The notes under the pieces are model-generated. The model did not search any database. It was given only the letters and a program-made list of their open reading frames with translations, and was not told where the DNA came from. This document shows positions 1 to 6,981 of a stretch of 64,000 nt of DNA, piece after piece; positions within the stretch are counted from its first letter, which is position 1; the number at the start of each line of letters is the position of its first letter. This DNA comes from Sphingomonas jejuensis (GTDB lineage Bacteria; Pseudomonadota; Alphaproteobacteria; Sphingomonadales; Sphingomonadaceae). Where the stretch lies: assembly GCF_011927695.1 (NCBI RefSeq), contig NZ_JAATJE010000002.1, positions 358,001-422,000 of the forward strand, given 5' to 3'. Position numbers and translations under genes: made by a program.

Positions 1-620
1 GCCAGCTCCCCGATCGCCTCCACCAGCGTGCGGCGAAGGTCCTCGCTCTCGAGGATCTCGAAAGGATTGGGATCGTCCGACATGAACCAGGGACTGTCGT
101 CGGTGTAGACGCCGTCGATCGGCTCGAACCGGACGGGCTGCGCGGCGCTATATTCGAGCCGCAGCCGTTCCGGCGTGACGCCGAGATGGCCTGCAATCTC
201 CTCCTCTGATGCCGCGCGCCCGAGCTGCGCGGCAAGCGTCGCCTGCGCCTCGCCGAAGGCGCGCTTGCGCCGCATGGCGCCGCGCGTGAGCGTCGCCTGA
301 CGCCGCAGCTCATCGATCATCGCGCCGCGCAGGCGCATGGAAAGATACTGGGAGAAGCTGACCTGCCCGCGATCCTCGAAGCTGGCAGCCGCCTCCACGA
401 GCGCGACGAGGCCGGTCTGCACCAGATCCTCAACCTCGACCGCGGAGGAGACGCTGCCATAGACGTGCCACGCGACCTTCTTGACGAGCGGAAGGTGCTG
501 GCGGACCAGCGCGGCGCCGTCCGGCTGGGGCCGGCTGGTGCGCGTGTAGACGGGTTCCGCGGCAAGCGCTTGGGCGCTGGCAGGCGTCATGGCGTCGATC
601 CTCTTGGGCTGGAATGTCAT
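1..620 (-). CDS. fliA: Flagellar RNA polymerase sigma factor FliA (sigma28), partial at the left edge
   Basis: Directs RNA polymerase to late flagellar promoters. About 206 codons are visible and the end (most of region 4) lies outside the window. Region 2 is clear near residues 45-105, with VEVEDLVQTGLVALVEAA followed by a RLRGAMIDELRR stretch typical of FliA/WhiG sigma factors. The start at 620 overlaps the flhA stop as ATGA; a second in-frame ATG sits ten codons later. The gene is last in a leftward unit after the transglycosylase gene and flhA, downstream of a sigma54 site at 3555-3570. Its anti-sigma partner FlgM is encoded nearby at 3907-4215. Confidence 0.9.
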   Translation of the reverse strand, partial: MTFQPKRIDAMTPASAQALAAEPVYTRTSRPQPDGAALVRQHLPLVKKVAWHVYGSVSSAVEVEDLVQTGLVALVEAAASFEDRGQVSFSQYLSMRLRGAMIDELRRQATLTRGAMRRKRAFGEAQATLAAQLGRAASEEEIAGHLGVTPERLRLEYSAAQPVRFEPIDGVYTDDSPWFMSDDPNPFEILESEDLRRTLVEAIGEL

Positions 621-2707
621 GCGGCGAGCTGCTCGGGCGCGCCGATCACGGCGACGACCTCGACCGCCTTGCTGTCGGGGACTTCGTAGAAGCTCATCAC
701 CGGCGTATCGGGCAGCGCCACGCGGACAAGCTTGCGGATGGCCGGGCGGATCGTCGGCTGGACGACCAATGCGAAGGGCTTGCCCGCGGCGATGAGCGGA
801 CCCGCGGCGTGGCCCAGGGCATCGACGATGCGACGACCGAGGTCGGGCTCAATCGTGTTGGCGCGCGCCGGGTCCGACCGCACCGCCTGCCCAAGGATCG
901 CCTCCAGCCCGCCATCGAGGGTCATCACGCGCAGCGGCTCATGATGGCCGCACAGCCGCGCGATGATGAGCGGACCGAGGGTGGGGCGGATCGCCTCCAC
1001 CAGCTCAACCGGATCATGGGTGCGCTGCGCCGCCACGGTGATCGCCGACGCGATGCGACGGAATTCCTTCAGCGGAATGTTCTCCGCCAGGAGCGCGCGG
1101 AGCACCTCGGTGAGGCAAGTGATGGTGAGCGGCTGCGGGCAGAGTGCGGCGATCAGCGACGCCGCCTTTTCCTTCAGCCCGTCAAGCAGCCCCTGCACCT
1201 CGTCCGGGCCGAGCAGGTCGGCGGCGTTCTGGCCGAGCACATGGTTGAGGTGGGTGGCAATGACGGTGCCGGCGTCGACCACCACGAAACCCTGCGCGGT
1301 GGCGGCATCGGCGTCTGCGCTGGCGATCCAGGTGGCGGGAAGCCCGAATGTCGGATCCTTGCAGGCCTTTCCGAACAGGGTGCCGACCGCGCCGCCGGTG
1401 TCGAGCGCGAGCATCTCGTCGGGCGAGACGCTGTCCTCGCCCAGGCACACGCCCGACACGACGATGCGGTAGGCGTAGGGGGCGAGGTTGATCTCGTCGC
1501 GCACGCGCACCTGCGGCACGATGAAGCCAAGTTCCTTCGACAGTTGGCGTCGCACCCCGGTGATCCGCGCCATCAGCGGCGCGCCGACACGCTCGTCCAC
1601 CAGAGGCACCAGGCCGTAGCCGATCTCAAGATTGACCTGCATGTGGTCGGACACGTCGGCCCAGTCGATGCGGCTGGGATCGACGGGCGCGGCGTCTGCC
1701 TCCGCCTCGATCGGCGCGGCGACGGGGGCGGGTGCCTTGTGCAGCCGCCAGGCGACGAAGCCCGCGAGCGCCGCGGCGGGAAGCAGGATCATGTGCGGCA
1801 TGCCGGGCAGGATGCCGAGCAGCGCGAGAATGCCGGCGACGGGCGTCCAGGTGCGCGGCGATGCGAACTGCGACCCGATCTGCCCGGACAGGTCCTTGGC
1901 GTGGCTGACGCGGGTGACGATCGCGGCGGCGGCGATCGACAGCAGCAGCCCGGGGACCTGCGCCACCAGCGCGTCGCCGACCGCGAGCATGATGTAGGTG
2001 CGGGCGGCGTCAGCGATGCCGAGGCCGTGGCTCGCCACGCCGAGGATGAGGCCGCCGACGATGTTGACGCCGAGGATGAGCAGCGCGGCGACGGCATCAC
2101 CCTTCACGAACTTCGACGAACCATCCATCGCGCCGTAGAAGTCGGCTTCCGTCGCGACCTCGACGCGGCGGGCCTTCGCCTCCGCTGGCGTCATCAGCCC
2201 CGCGTTCAGGTCCGCATCGATCGCCATCTGCTTGCCGGGCAATGCATCGAGCGTGAAGCGCGCGGACACCTCCGACACGCGGCCGGCGCCCTTGGTGATC
2301 ACCACCATGTTGATGATGACAAGGATCGCGAACACCAGCAGGCCGACGACATAGTCGCCGCCGATGATGAAGGTGCCGAACGCCTCAATCACATGGCCGG
2401 CAGCCGCCCCGCCCTCGTGCCCATGCACCAGCACGACGCGGGTCGACGCGACGTTCAGCGCGAGGCGGAACAGCGTGGTGAGCAGCAGCACGGTCGGGAA
2501 GGCCGAGAAGTCGAGCGGCTTTTCCGCGTTCAGCGCCACCATCAGCACGGCGATCGACACCATGATGTTGGCCACGAAGAACACGTCGAGCAGCATCGCC
2601 GGGATCGGCACGACCATCAGAAGCACGAGCAGCAGGATGCCCGCGGGCAGCGCCGCCAGGCGGGCGCCGCGTCCGGCAGCGGCGGGGGTGAGTGCGAGCG
2701 TTGCCAT
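617..2707 (-). CDS. flhA: Flagellar export gate protein FlhA
   Basis: Large subunit of the flagellar type III secretion gate, which couples the proton motive force to export of rod, hook and filament proteins. At 696 residues it has the usual family length. Roughly the first 310 residues carry several hydrophobic segments, starting with PAGILLLVLLMVVPIPAML near 21-39. The FHIPEP signature region, FTLDALPGKQMAIDADL, lies at about 151-167. A soluble C-terminal half follows, where export substrates and chaperones dock. It starts 3 bases after the transglycosylase stop and overlaps fliA by 4 bases, so these genes are very likely co-transcribed. Confidence 0.97.
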   Translation of the reverse strand: MATLALTPAAAGRGARLAALPAGILLLVLLMVVPIPAMLLDVFFVANIMVSIAVLMVALNAEKPLDFSAFPTVLLLTTLFRLALNVASTRVVLVHGHEGGAAAGHVIEAFGTFIIGGDYVVGLLVFAILVIINMVVITKGAGRVSEVSARFTLDALPGKQMAIDADLNAGLMTPAEAKARRVEVATEADFYGAMDGSSKFVKGDAVAALLILGVNIVGGLILGVASHGLGIADAARTYIMLAVGDALVAQVPGLLLSIAAAAIVTRVSHAKDLSGQIGSQFASPRTWTPVAGILALLGILPGMPHMILLPAAALAGFVAWRLHKAPAPVAAPIEAEADAAPVDPSRIDWADVSDHMQVNLEIGYGLVPLVDERVGAPLMARITGVRRQLSKELGFIVPQVRVRDEINLAPYAYRIVVSGVCLGEDSVSPDEMLALDTGGAVGTLFGKACKDPTFGLPATWIASADADAATAQGFVVVDAGTVIATHLNHVLGQNAADLLGPDEVQGLLDGLKEKAASLIAALCPQPLTITCLTEVLRALLAENIPLKEFRRIASAITVAAQRTHDPVELVEAIRPTLGPLIIARLCGHHEPLRVMTLDGGLEAILGQAVRSDPARANTIEPDLGRRIVDALGHAAGPLIAAGKPFALVVQPTIRPAIRKLVRVALPDTPVMSFYEVPDSKAVEVVAVIGAPEQLAA

Positions 2708-2710
2708 CGA

Positions 2711-3517
2711 TCAGGCCCCCATGCTCGCGAGCATCATGTAGGCGAGGCGTGCATTGTCGGGGCGCGGGCGCATCAGCGCTTCCGCGTCCATGCCCGCGCT
2801 GGCGCCCAGCTGCTGCAGGGTGGAGGTGAACTCGGCCGGCAGAACATCGGCAATGGCCGGCAAAGCATTGCCGGTTGCCGCCGGCACGCTTGCCGCGCCT
2901 GCCCCGGCCCCGCCGATCTTCTCGGCGAAGCGATCATAGACCTGGGCGAGGCTGCGCGGCTGACCGGCCGGCGTGTAGAAAACGTTGCGGTTGGCGGCGG
3001 CGGCCGCCGGGAACAGCGCCGCGGCCGACTGACCGGGTGCGTCCGCCATGCGGGTGAGGAAGCGCTTGGCCCCGCCCAGCCCCAGGAAATGGGCCATGTA
3101 GAGGTCGGTGCCACCCACCTCGCGGCCGAGATGGCCTTCAAGCGCGGCCTTGTTGTCGGCGGCGTGCGCGCCCGCCATCAGCGAGGCCGCCGTGGCGTCG
3201 TTGCGCAGGTTCATCACCGCCTGGCGCAGGGTAGGATCGACCGAAAAGCGCCCGTTCGCACCCTGCCGGATGGCGCCGGCCGCCCAGCCGAGACCATGAA
3301 CGGCCCCGTGCTGCTTGACGACGCCGAGCCAGCTCTGATCGACGAACTGGAACAGGCCGGACGCGCTGGAGGTGGACGCACGCGCATCGGGGCGCAGGCC
3401 GCTTTCGACCCGGGCCTGGCCCAGAAGATAGCCGAAGTCGACGCCGGTGCGCTGGCTCGCCAGCTGAATGGCCGCCTCGACCCGTGTCGTTCCCGTGGCA
3501 ATGCTGCCGACCGTCAT
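2711..3517 (-). CDS. Flagellar-locus lytic transglycosylase (SltF-like)
   Basis: Predicted soluble lytic transglycosylase that opens peptidoglycan for the flagellar rod. The 268-residue protein has the catalytic-glutamate motif QARVESGLRPDA, with Glu near residue 38, and the SASGLFQF motif near 50-57, both typical of the Slt fold. I chose the ATG at 3517 because GAGGG lies 5 bases upstream; a weaker start five codons earlier is in frame. A consensus sigma54 promoter sits 38 bases upstream. The enzyme probably supplies the muramidase activity missing from the short FlgJ at 12417. No clear signal peptide is seen, so its route to the periplasm is unknown. Confidence 0.85.
   Translation of the reverse strand: MTVGSIATGTTRVEAAIQLASQRTGVDFGYLLGQARVESGLRPDARASTSSASGLFQFVDQSWLGVVKQHGAVHGLGWAAGAIRQGANGRFSVDPTLRQAVMNLRNDATAASLMAGAHAADNKAALEGHLGREVGGTDLYMAHFLGLGGAKRFLTRMADAPGQSAAALFPAAAAANRNVFYTPAGQPRSLAQVYDRFAEKIGGAGAGAASVPAATGNALPAIADVLPAEFTSTLQQLGASAGMDAEALMRPRPDNARLAYMMLASMGA
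2857..2874. promoter_or_regulatory. CGGCA-N6-TGCCG inverted repeat inside the transglycosylase gene
   Basis: The 18-base element is CCGGCAAAGCATTGCCGG. It has the same half-sites and 6-base spacer as the element between the divergent flagellar promoters at 6034-6049. A related CGGCA-N4-TGCCG repeat lies beside it at 2882-2895. The layout recalls the ftr sites bound by FlbD in Caulobacter. It lies about 670 bases downstream of the sigma54 site at 3555-3570 and 150 bases upstream of the flhA start. Ala/Gly-rich coding sequence could produce it by chance. Confidence 0.3.
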
Positions 3518-3554
3518 CGCTACCCTCTGCAACGTCCCTGTTCGAGATCGTCAC

Positions 3555-3570
3555 AGCAAGGTGCGTGCCA
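3555..3570 (-). promoter_or_regulatory. Sigma54 (-24/-12) promoter for the transglycosylase-flhA-fliA unit
   Basis: Read on the minus strand the site is TGGCACGCACCTTGCT, which fits the RpoN consensus TGGCACG-N4-TTGCW exactly, with GG-N10-GC spacing. The predicted start point near 3544 leaves a leader of about 27 bases that includes the ribosome binding site before the ATG at 3517. It lies in the only gap (3518-3595) between flgN and the transglycosylase gene. RpoN promoters require an AAA+ activator. Confidence 0.85.
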
Positions 3571-3595
3571 GATGGTTAAGGACGTCGGCGGAGGA

Positions 3596-3910
3596 TCAGG
3601 CGACCGCGGCCTGTGGCCGGTAGAGAGGCGCCTGCGTTCCGGTCAGCGCATCAAGGCGACGACGGACATTGGCACTCATCAGGTTGACGTAGATGCGGCT
3701 GGTCTCGTTGAGGCGCGCGGCCTGTTCGGCGAGCATCCGGACCTCGTCCGTGATCGGCTCGTCGCCCCAAGCACCGGCGACCTGGCTGCAGCCGGCCGAC
3801 TTGGCCTCGGTTGCCTGGGCGAGCGCATCGACGTCGAAGCGCTTCAGCGCGGCGACCTCGTCCTCCAGCACCGCCACCAGCGCCCGGAGTGCCTCCACCC
3901 TACTCGTCAT
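3596..3910 (-). CDS. flgN: FlgN-like flagellar export chaperone
   Basis: Small protein of 104 residues, predicted helical throughout. It begins MTSRVEALRALVAVLEDEVA and has a conserved-looking C-terminal NETSRIYVNLMSANVRRRL segment. FlgN chaperones the hook-filament junction proteins FlgK and FlgL. The family is poorly conserved, so the call rests on size, helical character and position. The ATG overlaps the flgM stop by 4 bases, the usual flgA-flgM-flgN order. The hook-filament junction genes flgK and flgL are in this window at 12743-15294. Confidence 0.7.
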   Translation of the reverse strand: MTSRVEALRALVAVLEDEVAALKRFDVDALAQATEAKSAGCSQVAGAWGDEPITDEVRMLAEQAARLNETSRIYVNLMSANVRRRLDALTGTQAPLYRPQAAVA

Positions 3911-4215
3911 CCGGCCTGCTCGTCACTGCGCACCCACTCCATCTGCGCCGCGATCAGCCGGTCGGCGATGCGGGCCGGCACGATCGGGAAGCGACCTTCC
4001 GCGATCGCACGCTTGATCTGCTGCACCCGCTCATGGTCGACGGGTGGCTTCACCGACATCTCACGGGCAAGCGCCCGGGCACCGGTCGCCGCAACCTGCG
4101 ACTGCGTCGTCGCCGACTTCGGCTGGGCGGCGGCCGCCACGGCGTCAACCGCGTCCTTCACCGATGACCGGCGTTCAACGGCAAAGCCGGACCGCAAACT
4201 GATTGGATCAACCAC
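3907..4215 (-). CDS. flgM: Anti-sigma28 factor FlgM
   Basis: Binds FliA and holds late flagellar transcription off until the hook is finished and FlgM is exported. It has 102 residues, normal for the family. The N-terminus VDPISLRSGF is unstructured-looking; the C-terminal half, with VQQIKRAIAEGRFPIVPARIADRLI, is the typical sigma-binding helical part. Translation starts at GTG 4215, with AAGGAG 7 bases upstream. A strong sigma28 promoter lies at 4256-4282, so FliA should induce its own inhibitor. Confidence 0.88.
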   Translation of the reverse strand: MVDPISLRSGFAVERRSSVKDAVDAVAAAAQPKSATTQSQVAATGARALAREMSVKPPVDHERVQQIKRAIAEGRFPIVPARIADRLIAAQMEWVRSDEQAG

Positions 4216-4255
4216 CGCCCGTCTCCTTTCCGTTCAACGCTGGGCTTCGAACGAG

Positions 4256-4282
4256 AAAACGGCCGCCGGACGGGAAGCTTTA
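4256..4282 (-). promoter_or_regulatory. Sigma28 (FliA) promoter for flgM-flgN
   Basis: On the minus strand the -35 box TAAAGCTT (4275-4282) is followed after exactly 11 bases by the -10 box GCCGTTTT (4256-4263). The FliA consensus is TAAAGTTT-N11-GCCGATAA, so 7 of 8 bases match at -35 and the GCCG core is intact at -10. It is placed about 40 bases upstream of the flgM GTG start. The AT-rich TTTTAAAGCTT stands out in this GC-rich sequence. Confidence 0.8.
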
Positions 4283-4293
4283 AAAGATTCTTT

Positions 4294-4803
4294 TCAGCGG
4301 CCCGGGATCGTTGCGCGGCCGGGCGCAACAGCGACCGCCTGTACCGGATTGCGGCGCCCTTCCACCCGCACCTGAATGCGGGCACCGGGCGCGGCATCGG
4401 CAATGGCGACACCGTCGGTGCTGACGGAGAAGCCCGCCTGTTCGGCCACGATACTGACGGGATCGCCGCGCCGGATGACCGGGTCCGGCCGGGCTGCCGG
4501 TATGGCGATCCCCGGCGCTGGCGCTGGCGCTGGCGCAGCGGCCGCCATCCTGACGGCCACGTAGAGCCGCCAGCCAGCCGGATCGGGACACTGGATCACG
4601 ATGGCGTCGCGGCGCGCGCTGCGCCAGCTGAGCGTCGGATCAGCAGAACAAGGTGTCAGCCGCAAGCGTGCGTCGATGGGTGCCAGCGGCCCACCCTCCG
4701 CCCCGACCGGCGCACCCGCAAAGGCCGCGGCGGCGGCATCAAGCGCCGCGGTGTCGGTGAAGGTCGGCGCTGCGGCCGCCGCCAGCAGGAAGGATGCGAT
4801 CAT
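4294..4803 (-). CDS. flgA: Flagellar P-ring assembly chaperone FlgA
   Basis: Periplasmic chaperone needed to assemble the FlgI P-ring. It has 169 residues and starts with a short signal peptide, MIASFLLAAAAA. The C-terminal half holds the SAF-type domain of FlgA, with DPVIRRGDPVSIVAEQAGFS and the closing run GARIQVRVEGRRNPVQAVAV. A Pro-Ala-rich linker (about residues 88-98) separates the two parts. It begins 3 bases after the compact motB-like gene. flgM follows after 78 bases that contain the sigma28 promoter. Confidence 0.85.
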   Translation of the reverse strand: MIASFLLAAAAAPTFTDTAALDAAAAAFAGAPVGAEGGPLAPIDARLRLTPCSADPTLSWRSARRDAIVIQCPDPAGWRLYVAVRMAAAAPAPAPAPGIAIPAARPDPVIRRGDPVSIVAEQAGFSVSTDGVAIADAAPGARIQVRVEGRRNPVQAVAVAPGRATIPGR

Positions 4804-4806
4804 CGC

Positions 4807-5271
4807 TTATTCTCCGAAGGAAACAGACAAGGTGACCTGGCGCCTGGCCGGCGACAGTCGGGTATCGAGGCGAAGCCGATCGGCCGCGACGCGGCCGTCC
4901 GCCTGGATGGCGTCGGCCATCGCAGCGGCGCGCCGGGCGGCGAGCGCCAGTCCTTCAGTCGGATCGGCTTCGCCGGTGATGACGAGCCGGCTGCGCGGGT
5001 CTCGGGTCGCCTCGGCCGCCCAGTCCAGAAGCGGGGTGGGATCGATCGGCAGCGACGCGTCCCCCGGCGCGAAGCCGGCAAGGCCGTTCACGTCGAGCGG
5101 AATCTCCGTGGCGGGCGCCGGTGCGCCGCCAAACGCTTCGCGGATCCCATCACCGATCGCATCCTTTCCAGACGGTCCCTGCCCGACCGAATGCACAAGG
5201 ATCATGAAGCCGAGCAGCAGCAGCGCGAGATCGGCAAGCGTCATCAGCCAGAGCGGGCGCGTCGGCGTCAT
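4807..5271 (-). CDS. Compact MotB-like stator protein with a reduced OmpA-like domain
   Basis: A 154-residue inner membrane protein. One membrane helix near 7-27, LWLMTLADLALLLLGFMIL, contains an Asp after Ala in the position of the ion-carrying Asp of MotB and PomB. A short linker leads to a shrunken OmpA-like region, RLVITGEADPTEGLALAARR, where the usual GHTD reads GEAD and the later Arg is kept. Canonical MotB is about twice as long; the full copy here is at 18476-19528. The start overlaps the motA-like stop by 4 bases. It is probably the partner of that channel; whether it anchors to peptidoglycan is uncertain. Confidence 0.75.
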   Translation of the reverse strand: MTPTRPLWLMTLADLALLLLGFMILVHSVGQGPSGKDAIGDGIREAFGGAPAPATEIPLDVNGLAGFAPGDASLPIDPTPLLDWAAEATRDPRSRLVITGEADPTEGLALAARRAAAMADAIQADGRVAADRLRLDTRLSPARRQVTLSVSFGE

Positions 5272-5951
5272 GCCGCGGTCCGTGGACGCTTCACGACGAT
5301 CGGCACCGGGGCGAACCGTCGTGCGAAGTCGATCAGAGCTGGCCTGACGGCATTGCGAGCGGCCGCCTCCTGTGTGGAAAGCCGTGCCAGGCGCGCCGCG
5401 ATCGGGGCGGCAACCAGATTGGCGAGGATCGCGCCATAGAGCGTCGTCAGCAACGCCACGGCCATCGCGCCGCCGATCGCCGTGGGATCGTCCATCCGGC
5501 TGAACATGCGCACCAGACCGACCAAGGTGCCGATCATGCCCATGGCCGGTGCAGCCTCCGCCGCCGCCATCCACACGGCATGGATCACGCGGTGACGGGT
5601 GTCGCGGGCGTGGTCCTGATCATCGATCAGGCGCGTGACCTGATCCGGCCCGGCGCCGTCGACCACTGCACGCACGACATCGGCGATGCATCGGTCGGCA
5701 ATGCCGTCCGCATCGACGTTGAGCAGCCCGCGCGTGACCGCCACGCGCTCGGTGCGCGCGATTTCCGCCCGCAGGCGCTCGGCATCGAAGCCGCGCCGGC
5801 CGAGACGCGGGAGCGCGCGCACCGCGGCAAGCGCATCGGCTGCCGGCCCGCGCAGCAGCGTTGCCAGCGCCGTGCCCCCCACCACGATGGCGATGGCGAG
5901 CGGGTCGACGAAGGTCGGCCAGCTTGAGAGCGGGATGCTGTGCACGGTCAT
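5268..5951 (-). CDS. MotA/PomA-like ion channel subunit of an auxiliary stator
   Basis: A 227-residue membrane protein of the MotA/TolQ/ExbB class. The C-terminal pair of helices, with APAMGMIGTLVGLVRMF and then AMAVALLTTLYGAILANLVA, follows the pattern I associate with PomA and MotP rather than the PALGIVAAVLGV pattern of the canonical motA at 17608. It starts at ATG 5951 with AAGG 6 bases upstream. A sigma54-like site (5964-5979) lies so close that its start point would fall about 2 bases before the ATG. It is translationally coupled to the motB-like gene. A role in flagellar torque is inferred from the locus. Confidence 0.78.
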   Translation of the reverse strand: MTVHSIPLSSWPTFVDPLAIAIVVGGTALATLLRGPAADALAAVRALPRLGRRGFDAERLRAEIARTERVAVTRGLLNVDADGIADRCIADVVRAVVDGAGPDQVTRLIDDQDHARDTRHRVIHAVWMAAAEAAPAMGMIGTLVGLVRMFSRMDDPTAIGGAMAVALLTTLYGAILANLVAAPIAARLARLSTQEAAARNAVRPALIDFARRFAPVPIVVKRPRTAA

Positions 5952-5963
5952 GCGCGACCTTGG

Positions 5964-5979
5964 AGCAAGAGGCGGGCCA
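5964..5979 (-). promoter_or_regulatory. Candidate sigma54 promoter facing the motA-like gene
   Basis: The minus-strand sequence TGGCCCGCCTCTTGCT fits TGGCACG-N4-TTGCW with one mismatch (A to C) and keeps GG-N10-GC spacing. The predicted start near 5953 would give an almost leaderless message for the gene starting at 5951, although an AAGG ribosome binding site exists inside the would-be promoter. It is either a real promoter for a leaderless transcript or a chance match. Confidence 0.45.
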
Positions 5980-6033
5980 GTCGCGAAGCGGGGTGGAGCA
6001 ACAGCAGAGCCGGCGCCCCCGCTTGCCGGCCGG

Positions 6034-6049
6034 CGGCAGAATCTTGCCG
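6034..6049. promoter_or_regulatory. Candidate enhancer (ftr-like inverted repeat) between divergent flagellar promoters
   Basis: The sequence CGGCAGAATCTTGCCG is an inverted repeat with a 6-base spacer. TGCCGG half-sites start at 6024, 6045, 6055 and 6067, spaced 21, 10 and 12 bases, close to helical turns, and another starts at 6148. The repeat lies about 140-150 bases upstream of the predicted flgB start point and 80-95 upstream of the one facing motA-like, normal distances for enhancers of sigma54 activators. It resembles Caulobacter FlbD (ftr) sites as I remember them. Confidence 0.5.
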
Positions 6050-6160
6050 GGCGTTGCCGGCTGCGCTGCCGGCCGATCGATCCTGTGCTGCGCCGACGAA
6101 GCTTTTGAACGAGCCTCCCGCCAGCGGGAAGAACCGGATGAGCATCCTGCCGGAACCAGT

Positions 6161-6176
6161 TGGCACGGGCTTTGCT
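6161..6176 (+). promoter_or_regulatory. Sigma54 (-24/-12) promoter of the flgB operon
   Basis: TGGCACGGGCTTTGCT matches the RpoN consensus TGGCACG-N4-TTGCW at every fixed base, with GG at 6162-6163 and GC at 6174-6175. The predicted start point is near 6187, giving a leader of about 28 bases with a GGAAGG ribosome binding site before the flgB ATG at 6215. Confidence 0.88.
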
Positions 6177-6214
6177 GATTACCGACCGGACCAAAAGCTC
6201 GTGGAAGGTGAGCG

Positions 6215-6571
6215 ATGTCGTTCGGTGATGATCTGTTCGGTGTGCATGGACGGGCGCTGGCCTTGCGGGGCCAGCGGCTGGGCATGCTCGCGTCGAACAT
6301 CGCGAATGCGGCGACGCCCGGGTACAAGGCACGCGACATCGACTTCCAGGCGGCGCTGGCCGCGGCCGAGGGGCCCGGCGGGTCTGTCGACGCGGCCGGC
6401 ACCAGCGCCACCAAGTTCCGTGTGCCGCTGCAGCCTTCGCTCGACGGCAACACCGTCGAACTCGCGACCGAACAGACGGCCTTCGCGGAGAATGCGGTCG
6501 CCTACCAGACGACGCTGTCGTTCCTGAACGGCCGCATCTCCACCCTCACGCGCGCGCTTCGGGGAGAATGA
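6215..6571 (+). CDS. flgB: Flagellar proximal rod protein FlgB
   Basis: Rod subunit of the basal body, exported by the flagellar secretion system. It has 118 residues. The N-terminal half has the family sequence GQRLGMLASNIANAATPGYK near 22-41, where ANAxTPGYK is the flagellar rod signature, and the C-terminus ends in a helix (SFLNGRISTLTRALRGE) that packs in the rod core. It is the first gene after the sigma54 promoter at 6161-6176 and overlaps flgC by 4 bases. Confidence 0.95.
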   Translation: MSFGDDLFGVHGRALALRGQRLGMLASNIANAATPGYKARDIDFQAALAAAEGPGGSVDAAGTSATKFRVPLQPSLDGNTVELATEQTAFAENAVAYQTTLSFLNGRISTLTRALRGE

Positions 6572-6981
6572 CGATGACGCAGCCGATGAACATCTTCGGG
6601 GTCGCGGGGCGCGCCATGTCGGCGCAGCTCGTGCGGCTGAACGCGACGGCCTCCAACCTCGCCAATGCCGGCGGCGTGTCGGGCACGGCCGAGGGCGCGT
6701 ATCGTTCGATGCGCCCCGTGTTCAAGACGAGCTACGATCAGGCGTCCGGCCTTTCCACGGTGGACGTGCAGCGGGTGATGACCGCAGGTGCGGAGCCTAC
6801 CCGCCGCCACGATCCGTCGCATCCGCTCGCCGACGCAGAAGGCTTCGTCTACGAGAATGCGGTCGACGAGACGGCCGAGCTCGTCGACATGATGGAAAGC
6901 GCCCGCCACTACCAGAACAACGTGGAGGTGCTGCAGACCGCGAAGTCTCTGATCGCCGAAACGCTGAGGCTCGGCCAGTGA
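6568..6981 (+). CDS. flgC: Flagellar proximal rod protein FlgC
   Basis: Second proximal rod subunit, 137 residues. It has the rod signature RLNATASNLANAGGVSGTAE, a variant of ANAxTPGY, and the C-terminal helix NNVEVLQTAKSLIAETLRLG usual for FlgC. The first ATG overlaps the flgB stop; another in-frame ATG two codons later is possible. The stop overlaps the GTG start of flgD. Confidence 0.95.
   Translation: MTMTQPMNIFGVAGRAMSAQLVRLNATASNLANAGGVSGTAEGAYRSMRPVFKTSYDQASGLSTVDVQRVMTAGAEPTRRHDPSHPLADAEGFVYENAVDETAELVDMMESARHYQNNVEVLQTAKSLIAETLRLGQ

Noticed and set aside
614-4375. A 1253-codon open frame on the plus strand opposite flhA and neighbours
   Set aside because: It lies antisense to clear genes; its composition (Arg, His, Gln and Asp rich, few hydrophobic runs) is the usual shadow of high-GC coding sequence.
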